A DNA stretch of 22,969 nucleotides from Prolixibacteraceae bacterium (GTDB lineage Bacteria; Bacteroidota; Bacteroidia; Bacteroidales; Prolixibacteraceae): positions 1 to 22,969 of the forward strand of contig DOAQ01000017.1 in assembly GCA_003506435.1 (NCBI GenBank). Reading direction: 5' to 3'. Shown here one piece after another: positions 8,039-16,084 of this stretch; the first letter of the stretch is position 1; each line of letters begins with the position of its first letter. The notes beneath the pieces were generated by a model. The model worked only from the letters and a program-made list of their open reading frames with translations, did no database searches and was not told where the DNA came from. The translations under genes and the position numbers were made by a program.

Positions 8039-9034
8039 ATGACAGAGTTCAAATTTACGATCAACCCCGCATCGACCATTCTGAAATTTCAACAGTTGAT
8101 TGATTGTGTAAACGACGCAATCAGCCAAAATGTTCTGAAAGCAGGCGATATTTTGCCATCAGTGAACCAGGTTTGCCAGCAGAATTCGCTTTCGCGAGAC
8201 ACTGTTTTCAAAGCGTATGCCGAGCTGAAAAATCGTGGAATTATTGAGTCCGTCCCCAACCGGGGTTATTTTATTTCGCAGGCAACCACCAAAGTTTTTC
8301 TTTTTCTCGATACATTCAAAGCTTACAAGGAAGTTTTGTATGCTTCATTCCGCGACAACCTTCCGGAAAATGTCGCTGTTGACCTGCATTTCCATCATTA
8401 CAATATTGATGTATTTGAGAAGATTATAAAAGAAAGCATCGGGAAGTACACCAAATACATCATTATGAATTTCGACCATCCGAAGATGAAAGAAATTACT
8501 TCGCTGGTACCGGCTCAAAAGCTCCTAATTATCGACTGGAAAATAAATTCTAACAGTGAGCAGGCAACGGTTTATCAGGACTTCGGACAACCCGTTTATG
8601 ATTGTCTTTCCGAAAATATTGAACTGATCCGGAAATATGAAAAATTCATTTATCTCTATCCTGAATTTACATATCATCCACCGGTTTCAATTGATTATTT
8701 TCTGAAGTTTGCGAACGATTTTTCCATCAGTCATTCGGTGCTGAAGGAATTTAAAAAGCTGAATATTCAAAAAGGAGAACTTTACCTGCTTGTCAGCGAC
8801 CGGACACTTGCAAAAATCCTCGACCAGTGCGAACAAAAAGGACTTGTTCCCGGAGTTGACGTAGGGATTATCTCGTACAACGAAACCCCGATGAAGAAGT
8901 ATGTGAAAAATGGAATCACGGTTCTGTCAACCGATTTCGAACTGATGGGGCAAAAGGCAGCCGAATTTGTTGCCACAAGTGAAAAAATGAACTTTTGCGT
9001 ACCGACCAAACTTAAAATCAGGAACTCGCTATAA
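8039..9034 (+). CDS. GntR-family regulator, likely of xylose genes
   Basis: A 331-residue transcription factor. Residues about 14-80 form a GntR winged helix: a helix, then LKAGDILPSVNQVCQQNSLS, the recognition helix RDTVFKAYAELKNRG and wing IIESVPNRGYFIS. Residues about 86-331 resemble the periplasmic-binding-protein/LacI-type ligand domain (SDRTLAKILDQCEQKGLVPG, DVGIISYNETP), as in GntR proteins that sense sugars. The gene directly precedes xylB, xylA and the symporter, with its own promoter, and a shared 15-bp box lies at both promoters. I infer a xylose- or xylulose-responsive repressor of itself and the xyl genes. The ligand is not visible from sequence, and activation instead of repression is possible. 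Confidence 0.85.
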   Translation: MTEFKFTINPASTILKFQQLIDCVNDAISQNVLKAGDILPSVNQVCQQNSLSRDTVFKAYAELKNRGIIESVPNRGYFISQATTKVFLFLDTFKAYKEVLYASFRDNLPENVAVDLHFHHYNIDVFEKIIKESIGKYTKYIIMNFDHPKMKEITSLVPAQKLLIIDWKINSNSEQATVYQDFGQPVYDCLSENIELIRKYEKFIYLYPEFTYHPPVSIDYFLKFANDFSISHSVLKEFKKLNIQKGELYLLVSDRTLAKILDQCEQKGLVPGVDVGIISYNETPMKKYVKNGITVLSTDFELMGQKAAEFVATSEKMNFCVPTKLKIRNSL

Positions 9035-9060
9035 TCTGTTTTAAAACATCGCGAATCAAC

Positions 9061-9109
9061 TTGCTTCTACTTAAAACTACTTTATTTTTGTACGGCATAC
9101 CAGAACAGA
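9061..9109 (+). promoter_or_regulatory. xylB promoter with candidate XylR operator
   Basis: TTG (9061-9063), a 19-bp spacer and TATTTTTG (9083-9090) give a good Bacteroidota promoter. GCATACCAGAACAGA (9095-9109) follows, differing at one base from the box at 8006-8020. Its position over the transcription start fits repression of the xyl operon by the upstream GntR protein. Confidence 0.7.
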
Positions 9110-9142
9110 ACGGCTTAATTTAAACAGAATAATTTATAATAC

Positions 9143-10621
9143 ATGTACTTATTGGGATTTGACATTGGTAGTTCATCCGTGAAAGCCTCACTGATCAACG
9201 GAGAAACCGGTAAATGTGTTGCCAGTTCTTTTTTTCCGAAGAATGAAATGAAAATAACCGCCATACAGGCAGGCTGGGCAGAACAGCATCCCGATCTTTG
9301 GTGGGAGAACCTGAAACTGGCCGTTACCGAAGTCATGCAAAATGCAAAAATACCGGCTTCGGAAATTAACTCGATCGGTATTTCATACCAAATGCACGGG
9401 TTGGTGGTGGTCGATAAAAACCAGCAGGTTTTACGCCCGTCCATTATCTGGTGTGACAGTCGTGCCGCCGGGATCGGGGAAAAAGCTTTTCAGGAAATCG
9501 GGGCAGAAAAATGTCTCTCTTCATTGCTAAACTCACCGGGAAACTTTACTGCATCAAAGCTGAAATGGGTAAAAGACAACGAGCCTGAATTATACAGCAA
9601 AATTGACAAAATCATGCTGCCCGGCGATTACATTGCAATGAAACTCACCGGCGAAATAAAAACCACTGCCAGTGGACTTTCTGAAGGTATTTTATGGAAT
9701 TTCAGGGAAAACAATGTTGCTTCTCTCCTACTCGATCACTACGGAATTAGCAGCAGCTTTATTCCTGAGATTGTGCCCACTTTTTCGATCCAGGGCGAAT
9801 TAAGCAAACCGGCTGCTAATGAACTTGGATTGGCAGCAGGAATTAAAATCAGTTACCGGGCTGGCGACCAACCCAATAATGCGCTTTCTCTGAATGTGCT
9901 GAACCCGGGCGAAATTGCTACAACAGCAGGTACTTCGGGCGTTGTTTACGGAGTGAGTGGCGAAGTGAAATACGATCCTTTTTCAAGGGTCAACACATTT
10001 GCACATGTAAACCATTCGGCAGAGGCAAACCGGCTGGGAGTTTTACTCTGTATCAACGGAACCGGGATACTGAACTCATGGTTGCACAAATACGCGGGAA
10101 GTTCTTCGTATTCCTACGAAGAAATGAACAACAAAGCGGCCGAAGTTGCCATCGGGTCCGACGGACTTACGATTCTTCCTTTTGGAAATGGAGCAGAACG
10201 TGTACTCCGGAATAAAAATATGGGCGCCCGGTTTTCAGGAATCAATTTTAATATTCATTCCGATGCCCATTTGTTCCGGGCAGCACAGGAAGGAATCGTG
10301 TTCTCGTTCAAATATGGAATGGACATCATGAAAAACATGGGCATTGATGCACAGGTGATTCGGGCAGGGAAAGCCAACATGTTCCTGAGTCCGGTTTTCC
10401 GCGAAACGCTGGCAGGTGTTTCCGGTGCAACCATCGAACTGTATAACACCGACGGATCGATTGGAGCAGCGCGTGGAGCCGGTATCGGTTCCGGATATTA
10501 TTCTTCAGCAAAAGACGCTTTTGCAAGTCTGGAAAAATTGGAAACCGTTGTTCCTGACGAAAGCAAAAAAGCAGAATACGAAGCTGCCTATAACAAATGG
10601 AAAGCAGAACTGGAAAAATAA
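9143..10621 (+). CDS. xylB: Xylulokinase
   Basis: A 492-residue FGGY-family kinase that phosphorylates D-xylulose to xylulose 5-phosphate with ATP, in the cytoplasm. The N-terminal ATPase fold opens with GFDIGSSSVK (Asp7). The xylulokinase signature SYQMHGLVVV (81-90) and IIWCDSRA (101-108) are present. RAGDQPNNAL places the likely catalytic base at Asp242, and GTSGVVYG follows. The C-terminal FGGY domain ends with VIRAGKANMFLSPVFRETLAG and GSIGAARGAGIGSG. Full length for the family. Xylose isomerase lies downstream, so the substrate is secure. The 273-bp gap to xylA contains a repeat element, so the two may be joined by read-through or xylA may have its own start. Confidence 0.95.
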   Translation: MYLLGFDIGSSSVKASLINGETGKCVASSFFPKNEMKITAIQAGWAEQHPDLWWENLKLAVTEVMQNAKIPASEINSIGISYQMHGLVVVDKNQQVLRPSIIWCDSRAAGIGEKAFQEIGAEKCLSSLLNSPGNFTASKLKWVKDNEPELYSKIDKIMLPGDYIAMKLTGEIKTTASGLSEGILWNFRENNVASLLLDHYGISSSFIPEIVPTFSIQGELSKPAANELGLAAGIKISYRAGDQPNNALSLNVLNPGEIATTAGTSGVVYGVSGEVKYDPFSRVNTFAHVNHSAEANRLGVLLCINGTGILNSWLHKYAGSSSYSYEEMNNKAAEVAIGSDGLTILPFGNGAERVLRNKNMGARFSGINFNIHSDAHLFRAAQEGIVFSFKYGMDIMKNMGIDAQVIRAGKANMFLSPVFRETLAGVSGATIELYNTDGSIGAARGAGIGSGYYSSAKDAFASLEKLETVVPDESKKAEYEAAYNKWKAELEK

Positions 10622-10674
10622 AAAGGCCCCACCCGACCTCCCCAAAGGGAAAGAGGAAAAGGCAAAAATATAGT

Positions 10675-10808
10675 GTCATGTCAACAAACTATTTACGGAG
10701 CGTCATGCCAAACTCGTTTCGGCATATTTAAAATGGAAGAGCCCCTGAAACAACCCCGAAGTTTCGGGGCAGGGTGACTTGACTTAGACAGTTTGACGTT
10801 GACACGAC
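10675..10808. repeat. MITE-like inverted repeat between xylB and xylA
   Basis: GTCATGTCAAC (10675-10685) and GTTGACACGAC (10798-10808) are inverted copies with one mismatch, bounding 134 bp without an ORF. Inside lies a perfect hairpin CCCCGAA-GT-TTCGGGG (10754-10769). Flanking bases are also palindromic or purine/pyrimidine biased (for example CCTCCCC-TTTA-GGGAAGG near 10850-10867). The whole gap 10622-10894 holds no gene. I infer a small non-autonomous or REP-type element, possibly forming an RNA structure within the xyl transcript. Confidence 0.5.
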
Positions 10809-10894
10809 AATAGTTTGAATGAATAGAAATTAATAATGTTCTTTTTAGCCTCCCCTTTAGGGAAGGTTGGAAAGGGTTCAAAAAAAATAAAATT

Positions 10895-12220
10895 ATGACT
10901 GTTTTAAAAGGCAACAAAGAGTATTTTCCGGGTATCGAAAAAATAAAATACGAAGGACCGGATTCAAAAAACCCGCTTGCATTTAAGTGGTATGATGAAA
11001 ACAAAGTAGTAGGTGGCAAAACGATGAAAGAATACCTGCGTTTTGCAGTGGCTTACTGGCACACCTTCTGTGGTAACGGTGGCGACCCGTTTGGTCCCGG
11101 AACACAGATTTTCCCATGGGACGGAGCTTCTGACCCGATGGATGCTGCCAAAGAACGGATGGATGCCGCTTTCGAATTCATCACAAAAATCGGCGCTCCT
11201 TTCTATTGTTTCCACGACACGGATGTGGTTGGCGACGGATCGGTTTTTGAAATCGAAAAACGGCTCGAAAAAATGGTTGACTTTGCCAAAGCCAAACAGA
11301 ATGCGTCAGGCGTTAAATTACTTTGGGGAACTGCCAACGTGTTCTCGAACCCGCGCTACATGAACGGCGCTTCAACCAATCCCGATTTTAACGTGATTGC
11401 CAATGCTGCGGTCCAGGTAAAAAATGCCATTGACGCAACCATCGCACTGGGCGGTACCGGTTATGTTTTCTGGGGCGGACGCGAAGGCTACATGAGCCTG
11501 CTTAATACCAATACGAAAAAGGAACTGGAACATCTGGGGCAATTCCTGCGCATGGCACGCGACTATGGTCGCAAACAAGGTTTCACAGGAACTTTCTTTA
11601 TTGAACCGAAACCGATGGAACCGATGAAACATCAATACGACTTCGATGCACAAACGGTTTTGGGTTTTCTGGCGAAAAACGATCTGTCGAATGATTTCAA
11701 AATAAATGTGGAAGTAAATCATGCAACACTGGCCGGACATACGTTTGCACACGAACTGAGGATGGCCGCAGATGCCGGTATGCTGGGATCAATTGATGCC
11801 AACAAAGGTGATTACCAAAACGGCTGGGATACGGACGAGTTCCCGACTAATATTTATGAGACCACCGAAGCGATGATGGAAATTATCCAGGCGGGCGGGT
11901 TCACGCACGGAGGTATCAACTTCGACGCAAAAACCCGCCGTAATTCGACTGATCTGGAAGATATTTTTATTTCGCATGTTTCAGGAATGGACACCTTTGC
12001 CCGTTCGCTGATCATCGCTGACCGCGTTCTGAGAGAATCAGATTATTTGAAATTGAGAACAGAACGCTATGCATCTTTCAACTCGGGAAAAGGCGCTGAA
12101 TTCGACGGAGGCAAACTGACTATGGAAGACCTGTACACCGTGGCTAAACAAGTTGGCGAACCCAAACAAATCAGTGGTAAACAGGAAATGCTGGAACAAT
12201 TAATCAACTGTTATATTTAA
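10895..12220 (+). CDS. xylA: Xylose isomerase
   Basis: A 441-residue class II xylose isomerase, a cytoplasmic TIM-barrel enzyme with two divalent metals that interconverts D-xylose and D-xylulose. The active-site set is complete: CFHDTD (His107, Asp110), VFWGGREGY (191-199), FIEPKP (metal ligand Glu237, Lys239), NVEVNHATLAGH (Glu273, His276), GSIDANKGD (Asp301), GWDTDEFP (Asp312, Asp314) and INFDAK (Asp344). Length and the N-terminal extension MTVLKGNKEYFPGIEKI are typical of the class II branch found in Bacteroidota and used in yeast engineering. The symporter gene starts 4 bp after its stop, so the pair is cotranscribed and probably translationally coupled. Confidence 0.97.
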   Translation: MTVLKGNKEYFPGIEKIKYEGPDSKNPLAFKWYDENKVVGGKTMKEYLRFAVAYWHTFCGNGGDPFGPGTQIFPWDGASDPMDAAKERMDAAFEFITKIGAPFYCFHDTDVVGDGSVFEIEKRLEKMVDFAKAKQNASGVKLLWGTANVFSNPRYMNGASTNPDFNVIANAAVQVKNAIDATIALGGTGYVFWGGREGYMSLLNTNTKKELEHLGQFLRMARDYGRKQGFTGTFFIEPKPMEPMKHQYDFDAQTVLGFLAKNDLSNDFKINVEVNHATLAGHTFAHELRMAADAGMLGSIDANKGDYQNGWDTDEFPTNIYETTEAMMEIIQAGGFTHGGINFDAKTRRNSTDLEDIFISHVSGMDTFARSLIIADRVLRESDYLKLRTERYASFNSGKGAEFDGGKLTMEDLYTVAKQVGEPKQISGKQEMLEQLINCYI

Positions 12221-12224
12221 TCCG

Positions 12225-13604
12225 ATGAAGGGACGTAACACATTATATGTTGTTGGAATTACACTCGTTGCCACTCTGGGAGGCCTTCTGTTTGGGTATG
12301 ATACAGCAGTCATTTCAGGAGCCGAAAAATCAATTCAGGAATACCTGATCTTCGGGCTTGGACTCAGCTCATGGGCACACGGGGCAACCATCTCCAGCGC
12401 TCTGATTGGTTGTATAATCGGTGGAATGATATCAGGAATTGTATCTTTAAAATTTGGCCGTAAAAAATCTCTGATGCTTGCAGCCCTGCTTTTTTTCATT
12501 GCGGCGCTGGGATCAGCATTTCCTGAATTTCTATTCTTCAAAAGAGGGGAACCTACGATGGGATTGTTGCTCATGTTCAATTTTTACCGGATTATTGGCG
12601 GAATTGGCGTCGGATTGGCATCAGCGATTTGCCCAATGTACATTGGCGAAATTGCCCCTGCAGATATTCGTGGACGGCTGGTATCGATCAACCAGTTTGC
12701 AATCATTTTCGGAATGTTGGTCGTTTATTTTGTGAACTATTATATTGCCCACGGGAAAAGCATTGAATGGATTAACGAAACCGGCTGGCGGTTGATGTTC
12801 CTTTCAGCAGCAATCCCTTCGGCTATTTTCGGAATATTACTGTTTTTTGTCCCGGAAACTCCCCGTTATCTTGCACTGACCAACCGCGACGACAACGCAT
12901 TGAAAATTCTGACCAAAATCAATGGGGCACAACAAGCCAGGATAATCATGTCAGATATTAAAAAATCAGTTGAAGCCGCTTCCGAAAACATATTTGCCTA
13001 TGGCAAGATCGTAATCATCATCGGAATACTGTTGTCTGTTTTTCAGCAATTTGTAGGAATCAACGTTGCGATGTACTATGCTCCTCGCATTTTTGAAAGT
13101 ATGGGAGCTGCAAAAGATTCTTCTATGCTTCAAACAGTAGTAATGGGACTCGTTAATGTAATTTTTACAGTAATAGCCATTGTTACCGTTGATAAATACG
13201 GACGAAAAATTCTACTGATGATAGGCTCTATAGGAATGGCAATCGGAATGTTCGTCATTGGCGGTTTGGCTTTTATGAAAGTAATCGGGATCAGCACATT
13301 GATATTCATCATCGTCTACACCGCATCATTCATGATGTCGTGGGGGCCAATTTGCTGGGTTCTTATTTCTGAAATTTTTCCCAACAAGATCAGGGGACGC
13401 GCCATTGCAATAGCGGTTGCAGCACAGTGGGCAGCCAACTATCTTATCTCATCAACCTATCCGGCAATGATGGAACTTAACGGAGGAATGACGTATTGTT
13501 TTTACGGACTAATGAGCCTTCTTTCTTTTGTTTTTGTATGGAAAATGGTTCCCGAGACCAAAGGTAAAACGCTGGAAGAGATGGAAAAACTCTGGAAAAA
13601 ATAA
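12225..13604 (+). CDS. xylE: D-xylose:H+ symporter, MFS sugar porter
   Basis: A 459-residue major facilitator protein with about 12 membrane helices, importing xylose with protons across the inner membrane. Sugar-porter signatures are all present: GYDTAVISGAEKS in helix 1, KFGRKKSL in loop 2-3, FVPETPRYLAL at the end of helix 6, QQFVGINVAMYYAPRIF in helix 7 (Gln274/Gln275), DKYGRKILLM in loop 8-9, SWGPICWVLISEIFPNKIRGRA in helix 10 and VPETKGKTLEEM at the C-terminus. The helix 7 and helix 10 stretches closely resemble E. coli XylE as I recall it. It is last in the xyl operon and followed by a terminator. Other pentoses or glucose remain possible substrates, but the context favours xylose. Confidence 0.93.
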   Translation: MKGRNTLYVVGITLVATLGGLLFGYDTAVISGAEKSIQEYLIFGLGLSSWAHGATISSALIGCIIGGMISGIVSLKFGRKKSLMLAALLFFIAALGSAFPEFLFFKRGEPTMGLLLMFNFYRIIGGIGVGLASAICPMYIGEIAPADIRGRLVSINQFAIIFGMLVVYFVNYYIAHGKSIEWINETGWRLMFLSAAIPSAIFGILLFFVPETPRYLALTNRDDNALKILTKINGAQQARIIMSDIKKSVEAASENIFAYGKIVIIIGILLSVFQQFVGINVAMYYAPRIFESMGAAKDSSMLQTVVMGLVNVIFTVIAIVTVDKYGRKILLMIGSIGMAIGMFVIGGLAFMKVIGISTLIFIIVYTASFMMSWGPICWVLISEIFPNKIRGRAIAIAVAAQWAANYLISSTYPAMMELNGGMTYCFYGLMSLLSFVFVWKMVPETKGKTLEEMEKLWKK

Positions 13605-13637
13605 ATACCAACACGGTTCAAAAAAGTATATAAAGTA

Positions 13638-13669
13638 AAAATACCGGGAGTTGCAACTTTCGGTATTTT
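13638..13669 (+). terminator. Rho-independent terminator of the xyl operon
   Basis: AAAATACCGGGAGTT (13638-13652) pairs with AACTTTCGGTATTTT (13655-13669) over 15 bp with two G-U pairs, giving a long hairpin ending in TTTTCATTT, 34 bp after the symporter stop. Confidence 0.75.
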
Positions 13670-13708
13670 CATTTATACAATTTCGATAAAGTACTCTATT
13701 TGTAGGTT

Positions 13709-13924
13709 TTGACGGTGAATATAATCATACTCATTTTCAACGAAAATACCACCTTCGATAAAACAGATTTCCGTAACACTGTTCCCCGCTTTAATCCTGA
13801 AAACCGGAAAGTTAACCAAGCGATGGTGATTTGTTGGCTCAAGTAGCAGAACGTAAAAATGCAACTCAGGCTCAAATTTCACTGGCATGGTTGCTGGCAC
13901 AGCAACCATGGTATCTCCCTGGAC
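13709..13924 (+). pseudogene. Aldo/keto reductase C-terminal remnant
   Basis: Two adjacent reading frames together spell the C-terminal part of a Tas-type aldo/keto reductase. Frame one (about 13736-13828) gives NENTTFDKTDFRNTVPRF followed by PENRKVNQAMV; frame two (about 13828-13921) gives DLLAQVAERKNATQAQ then ISLAWLLAQQPWYLPG. Family members normally read on as one chain here, ending near PWIVPIPGT. A 1-base deletion near 13827 (GTGATT where GTGGATT is expected) joins them. Further indels are likely upstream, where GGTTTTGACGGTGAA resembles GFLTGE. The first three quarters and the extreme C-terminus are absent. From 13925 to 14049 another in-frame stretch (SLEYAGKKLVLSKM, then SVDSVATFSPFAL) looks like a fragment of a different protein I cannot name. 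Confidence 0.75.
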
Positions 13925-14049
13925 GCATTAACGATATCATTGGAATATGCCGGTAAAAAATTGGTTTTGTCGAAAATGATATCCGTGGATTCTGTTGCTA
14001 CATTTTCTCCTTTTGCCTTATAGCCAATAGATGCGGGCTCGGAATTAGC

Positions 14050-14298
14050 ATGTTGTTTGGTAATAATGGTGTGATCAGTGAGGGCTTCATATCCCGGTTG
14101 TTTACCTCTCTTTATTTTGAGCAGGAAGATTCTGAAAAGTACAGGGGAAAACTACAAAAAAACAAAGACAAATACTTCCTTCATGAATCAGAGTATTGCA
14201 AAGTAATGGCATTTAAGTTTATCTCGGATGATGAGGTGTTTTGTGATCTGGATGTAGTAAATGAAGTTATTTATTCAGGAGAAGGAAATACGAACTAG
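14050..14298 (+). CDS. Short orphan ORF, possibly a gene remnant
   Basis: An 82-residue open frame with plausible composition (ESEYCKVMAFKFISDDEVF, then CDLDVVNEVIYSGEG). It has no signal peptide, membrane helix or motif I recognise. It follows two decayed gene fragments and precedes the AT-rich accessory genes, so it may be the tail of another broken gene instead of a functional product. No convincing ribosome-binding site or promoter is seen. About 120 bp of empty sequence follows. Confidence 0.3.
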   Translation: MLFGNNGVISEGFISRLFTSLYFEQEDSEKYRGKLQKNKDKYFLHESEYCKVMAFKFISDDEVFCDLDVVNEVIYSGEGNTN

Positions 14299-14504
14299 AT
14301 TCTATAACTCTACACTTGCTATTTGAACTGAAGACTGAATTATTTACCTTGTGGTAGGAAATTCGGTTTTCATTTTTAGCCTAAAAACTAGAAAAGAAGA
14401 ATAATTGAAAGCCCTATTGCATGGGAAAAACATTTTTTCATGCTCCTTTGCAAAATAAGAATAATGAATATGTCAAGACGTTAGACGCCATAGAATCAAG
14501 CATT

Positions 14505-15548
14505 ATGCAACAAACAGTGATCAAGCAACATTATATTCCTAAATCTTATTTGAAAAATTTTGGATTTTTGGTAAATGCTAGAAGAAAAAAATGGAGTGTT
14601 TATACAATCGAAAATGGAGGTCAGATTGAAAGACGAGCGACAACAAGCATCTGTACTATTGATTATCTTTATGATTTACCTTTGGTTGGGGATGAATCAA
14701 AACAATTTATTGAACACGCATATGACAAAGAAGTTGATAAACATTTTCCTTCTATTACAAAGTTTCTTGAGAATGAATCAAATAAAACTTTACCCATGGA
14801 GATGCGCGAGAGAATTCTTAAATCTTGCCTTAGTTTATATTATAGGACTCCAAGGTTCGTTGAATTAGATAATCAAGCTCTTGAAGAAATCAAAATGCTT
14901 CCGAAAAATCAACAAAAGGTGGCATGGAAATGGAAAAAGACACAACTATTACAAGACCATATAAAGAATTTTGAAGCACTCTATCTGAATAAAAAACACT
15001 GTGGTATAAGCATTAATAAAGTTGTTGGCAATTATGAATTAATTTCTAGCGATAATCCTGTTATCATTAGAAACATGAATAATGAACGCGTACATGAATT
15101 GAACGACAATAACATCATTCATATTCCTCTAACTCCAAAGATTGCCATATCAATTATGCCAACAAAGGAGCGAGATCTTTATGATACATTTTATCAATAT
15201 TTTTGGGACGAAGATAATGTGATGGCATTAAATTCAGACATAGAACAATTACATCAAAAATATTTGTTAGGTACAGAAAAAGCACTTCAAACATATTTAA
15301 ATGATTCTCCAGAATATAAAAAACCAGTCGATGCTAATCATCCTAAATCAATAAAAATAAGAGAAATGAAAGAGGCAATGAGTCGATTAATTATCATTTT
15401 TGAATCAAGTGGAAATATGATTAACTCAAATTTCATTAATGAATTTTATAAGATTTGGAATTCAAATGATATATTCAGAAATGATCCCAATGCTATTTAT
15501 TTTAAAGAAATGTTAATTAAAAAAAAGGCGTCTGACAGCGGGTCATAG
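14505..15548 (+). CDS. DUF4238 family protein
   Basis: A 347-residue protein. The frame is open from an ATG at 14421, but I favour ATG 14505 because the family signature then begins at residue 5 (VIKQHYIPKSYLKNF), close to the N-terminus as usual for DUF4238. Other features: ERRATTSICTIDYLYDLP near residues 42-60, a central SSDNPVIIRNMNN and HIPLTPKIAISIMPT segment typical of the family's conserved middle, and a charged C-terminus ending KKKASDSGS. No signal peptide or membrane helix. Biochemical function is unknown; members are patchily distributed and often sit in accessory regions. The gene is visibly more AT-rich than the xyl and envelope genes, consistent with acquisition by transfer. 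Downstream (15549-15704) there is no gene. Confidence 0.8.
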   Translation: MQQTVIKQHYIPKSYLKNFGFLVNARRKKWSVYTIENGGQIERRATTSICTIDYLYDLPLVGDESKQFIEHAYDKEVDKHFPSITKFLENESNKTLPMEMRERILKSCLSLYYRTPRFVELDNQALEEIKMLPKNQQKVAWKWKKTQLLQDHIKNFEALYLNKKHCGISINKVVGNYELISSDNPVIIRNMNNERVHELNDNNIIHIPLTPKIAISIMPTKERDLYDTFYQYFWDEDNVMALNSDIEQLHQKYLLGTEKALQTYLNDSPEYKKPVDANHPKSIKIREMKEAMSRLIIIFESSGNMINSNFINEFYKIWNSNDIFRNDPNAIYFKEMLIKKKASDSGS

Positions 15549-15704
15549 TGAATGCCGCGGTTTGGCTAGGTTTGATTTGGAAATGAGAATTTTAACGAAA
15601 TAATTAAAAACAATAGACCTAAGGAATCGGTGGAACGACGTCATTCCCGCGAAACGATAGCGGTAAGCAAGACAATAGGAAACTAAAATTGATTGATTTA
15701 AGAA

Positions 15705-16013
15705 ATGGAAAAAATAGAATATAGTGATTTAAACAAATTTCTTGTCTCGATAGGCGTAACACTTATTATTGTTGCTTTTATACTTCCATGGCTATATTTG
15801 AAAGAGCCATTTGATTTAAGTTTAACACAAGAACAAATTTCCAAGCTGACAAATGAAGCACAAAAAATTATAGTAATAAGGCAGAATTTCATTTTGCGAA
15901 CAATTAATTACATTCAATATTTATCAATTGGCCTTTTTGTTTCAGGATTGACAAGTATAATTATAGGCCTTTGTCGCTGGATTAAAAAGCAGAAAATGAG
16001 TATGAATCACTAA
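15705..16013 (+). CDS. Two-helix membrane protein, probably 5' part of a broken gene
   Basis: A 102-residue frame with two membrane helices: residues about 12-31 (VSIGVTLIIVAFILPWLYL) and about 69-91 (YIQYLSIGLFVSGLTSIIIG), joined by a charged loop (LTQEQISKLTNEAQKI). It stops soon after the second helix at RWIKKQKMSMNH. At that point the -1 frame is open, without a methionine, straight into the next ORF (AENEYESLISDIPLAIEEC, then NHKIEKEDF onward). Adding one A to the AAAA at 15993-15996 would give WIKKQKNEYESLISDI as one chain of about 275 residues. I therefore read it as the N-terminal membrane anchor of a split gene, by mutation or assembly error. It is AT-rich like its neighbours. Confidence 0.6.
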   Translation: MEKIEYSDLNKFLVSIGVTLIIVAFILPWLYLKEPFDLSLTQEQISKLTNEAQKIIVIRQNFILRTINYIQYLSIGLFVSGLTSIIIGLCRWIKKQKMSMNH

Positions 16014-16084
16014 TATCAGATATTCCTCTGGCAATTGAAGAATGTAACCACAAAATAGAAAAGGAAGATTTTGTTCCAAAATAT

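Noticed and set aside
14421..14504. Longer N-terminus for the DUF4238 protein
   Set aside because: The extra 28 residues do not look like the family, whose signature normally lies within the first dozen residues; ATG 14505 fits better.
15980..16013. Programmed -1 ribosomal frameshift joining the membrane and nuclease-like frames
   Set aside because: The site reads ATT AAA AAG, not a full X XXY YYZ heptamer, and I see no strong downstream stem-loop. A 1-base loss in the A run is simpler.
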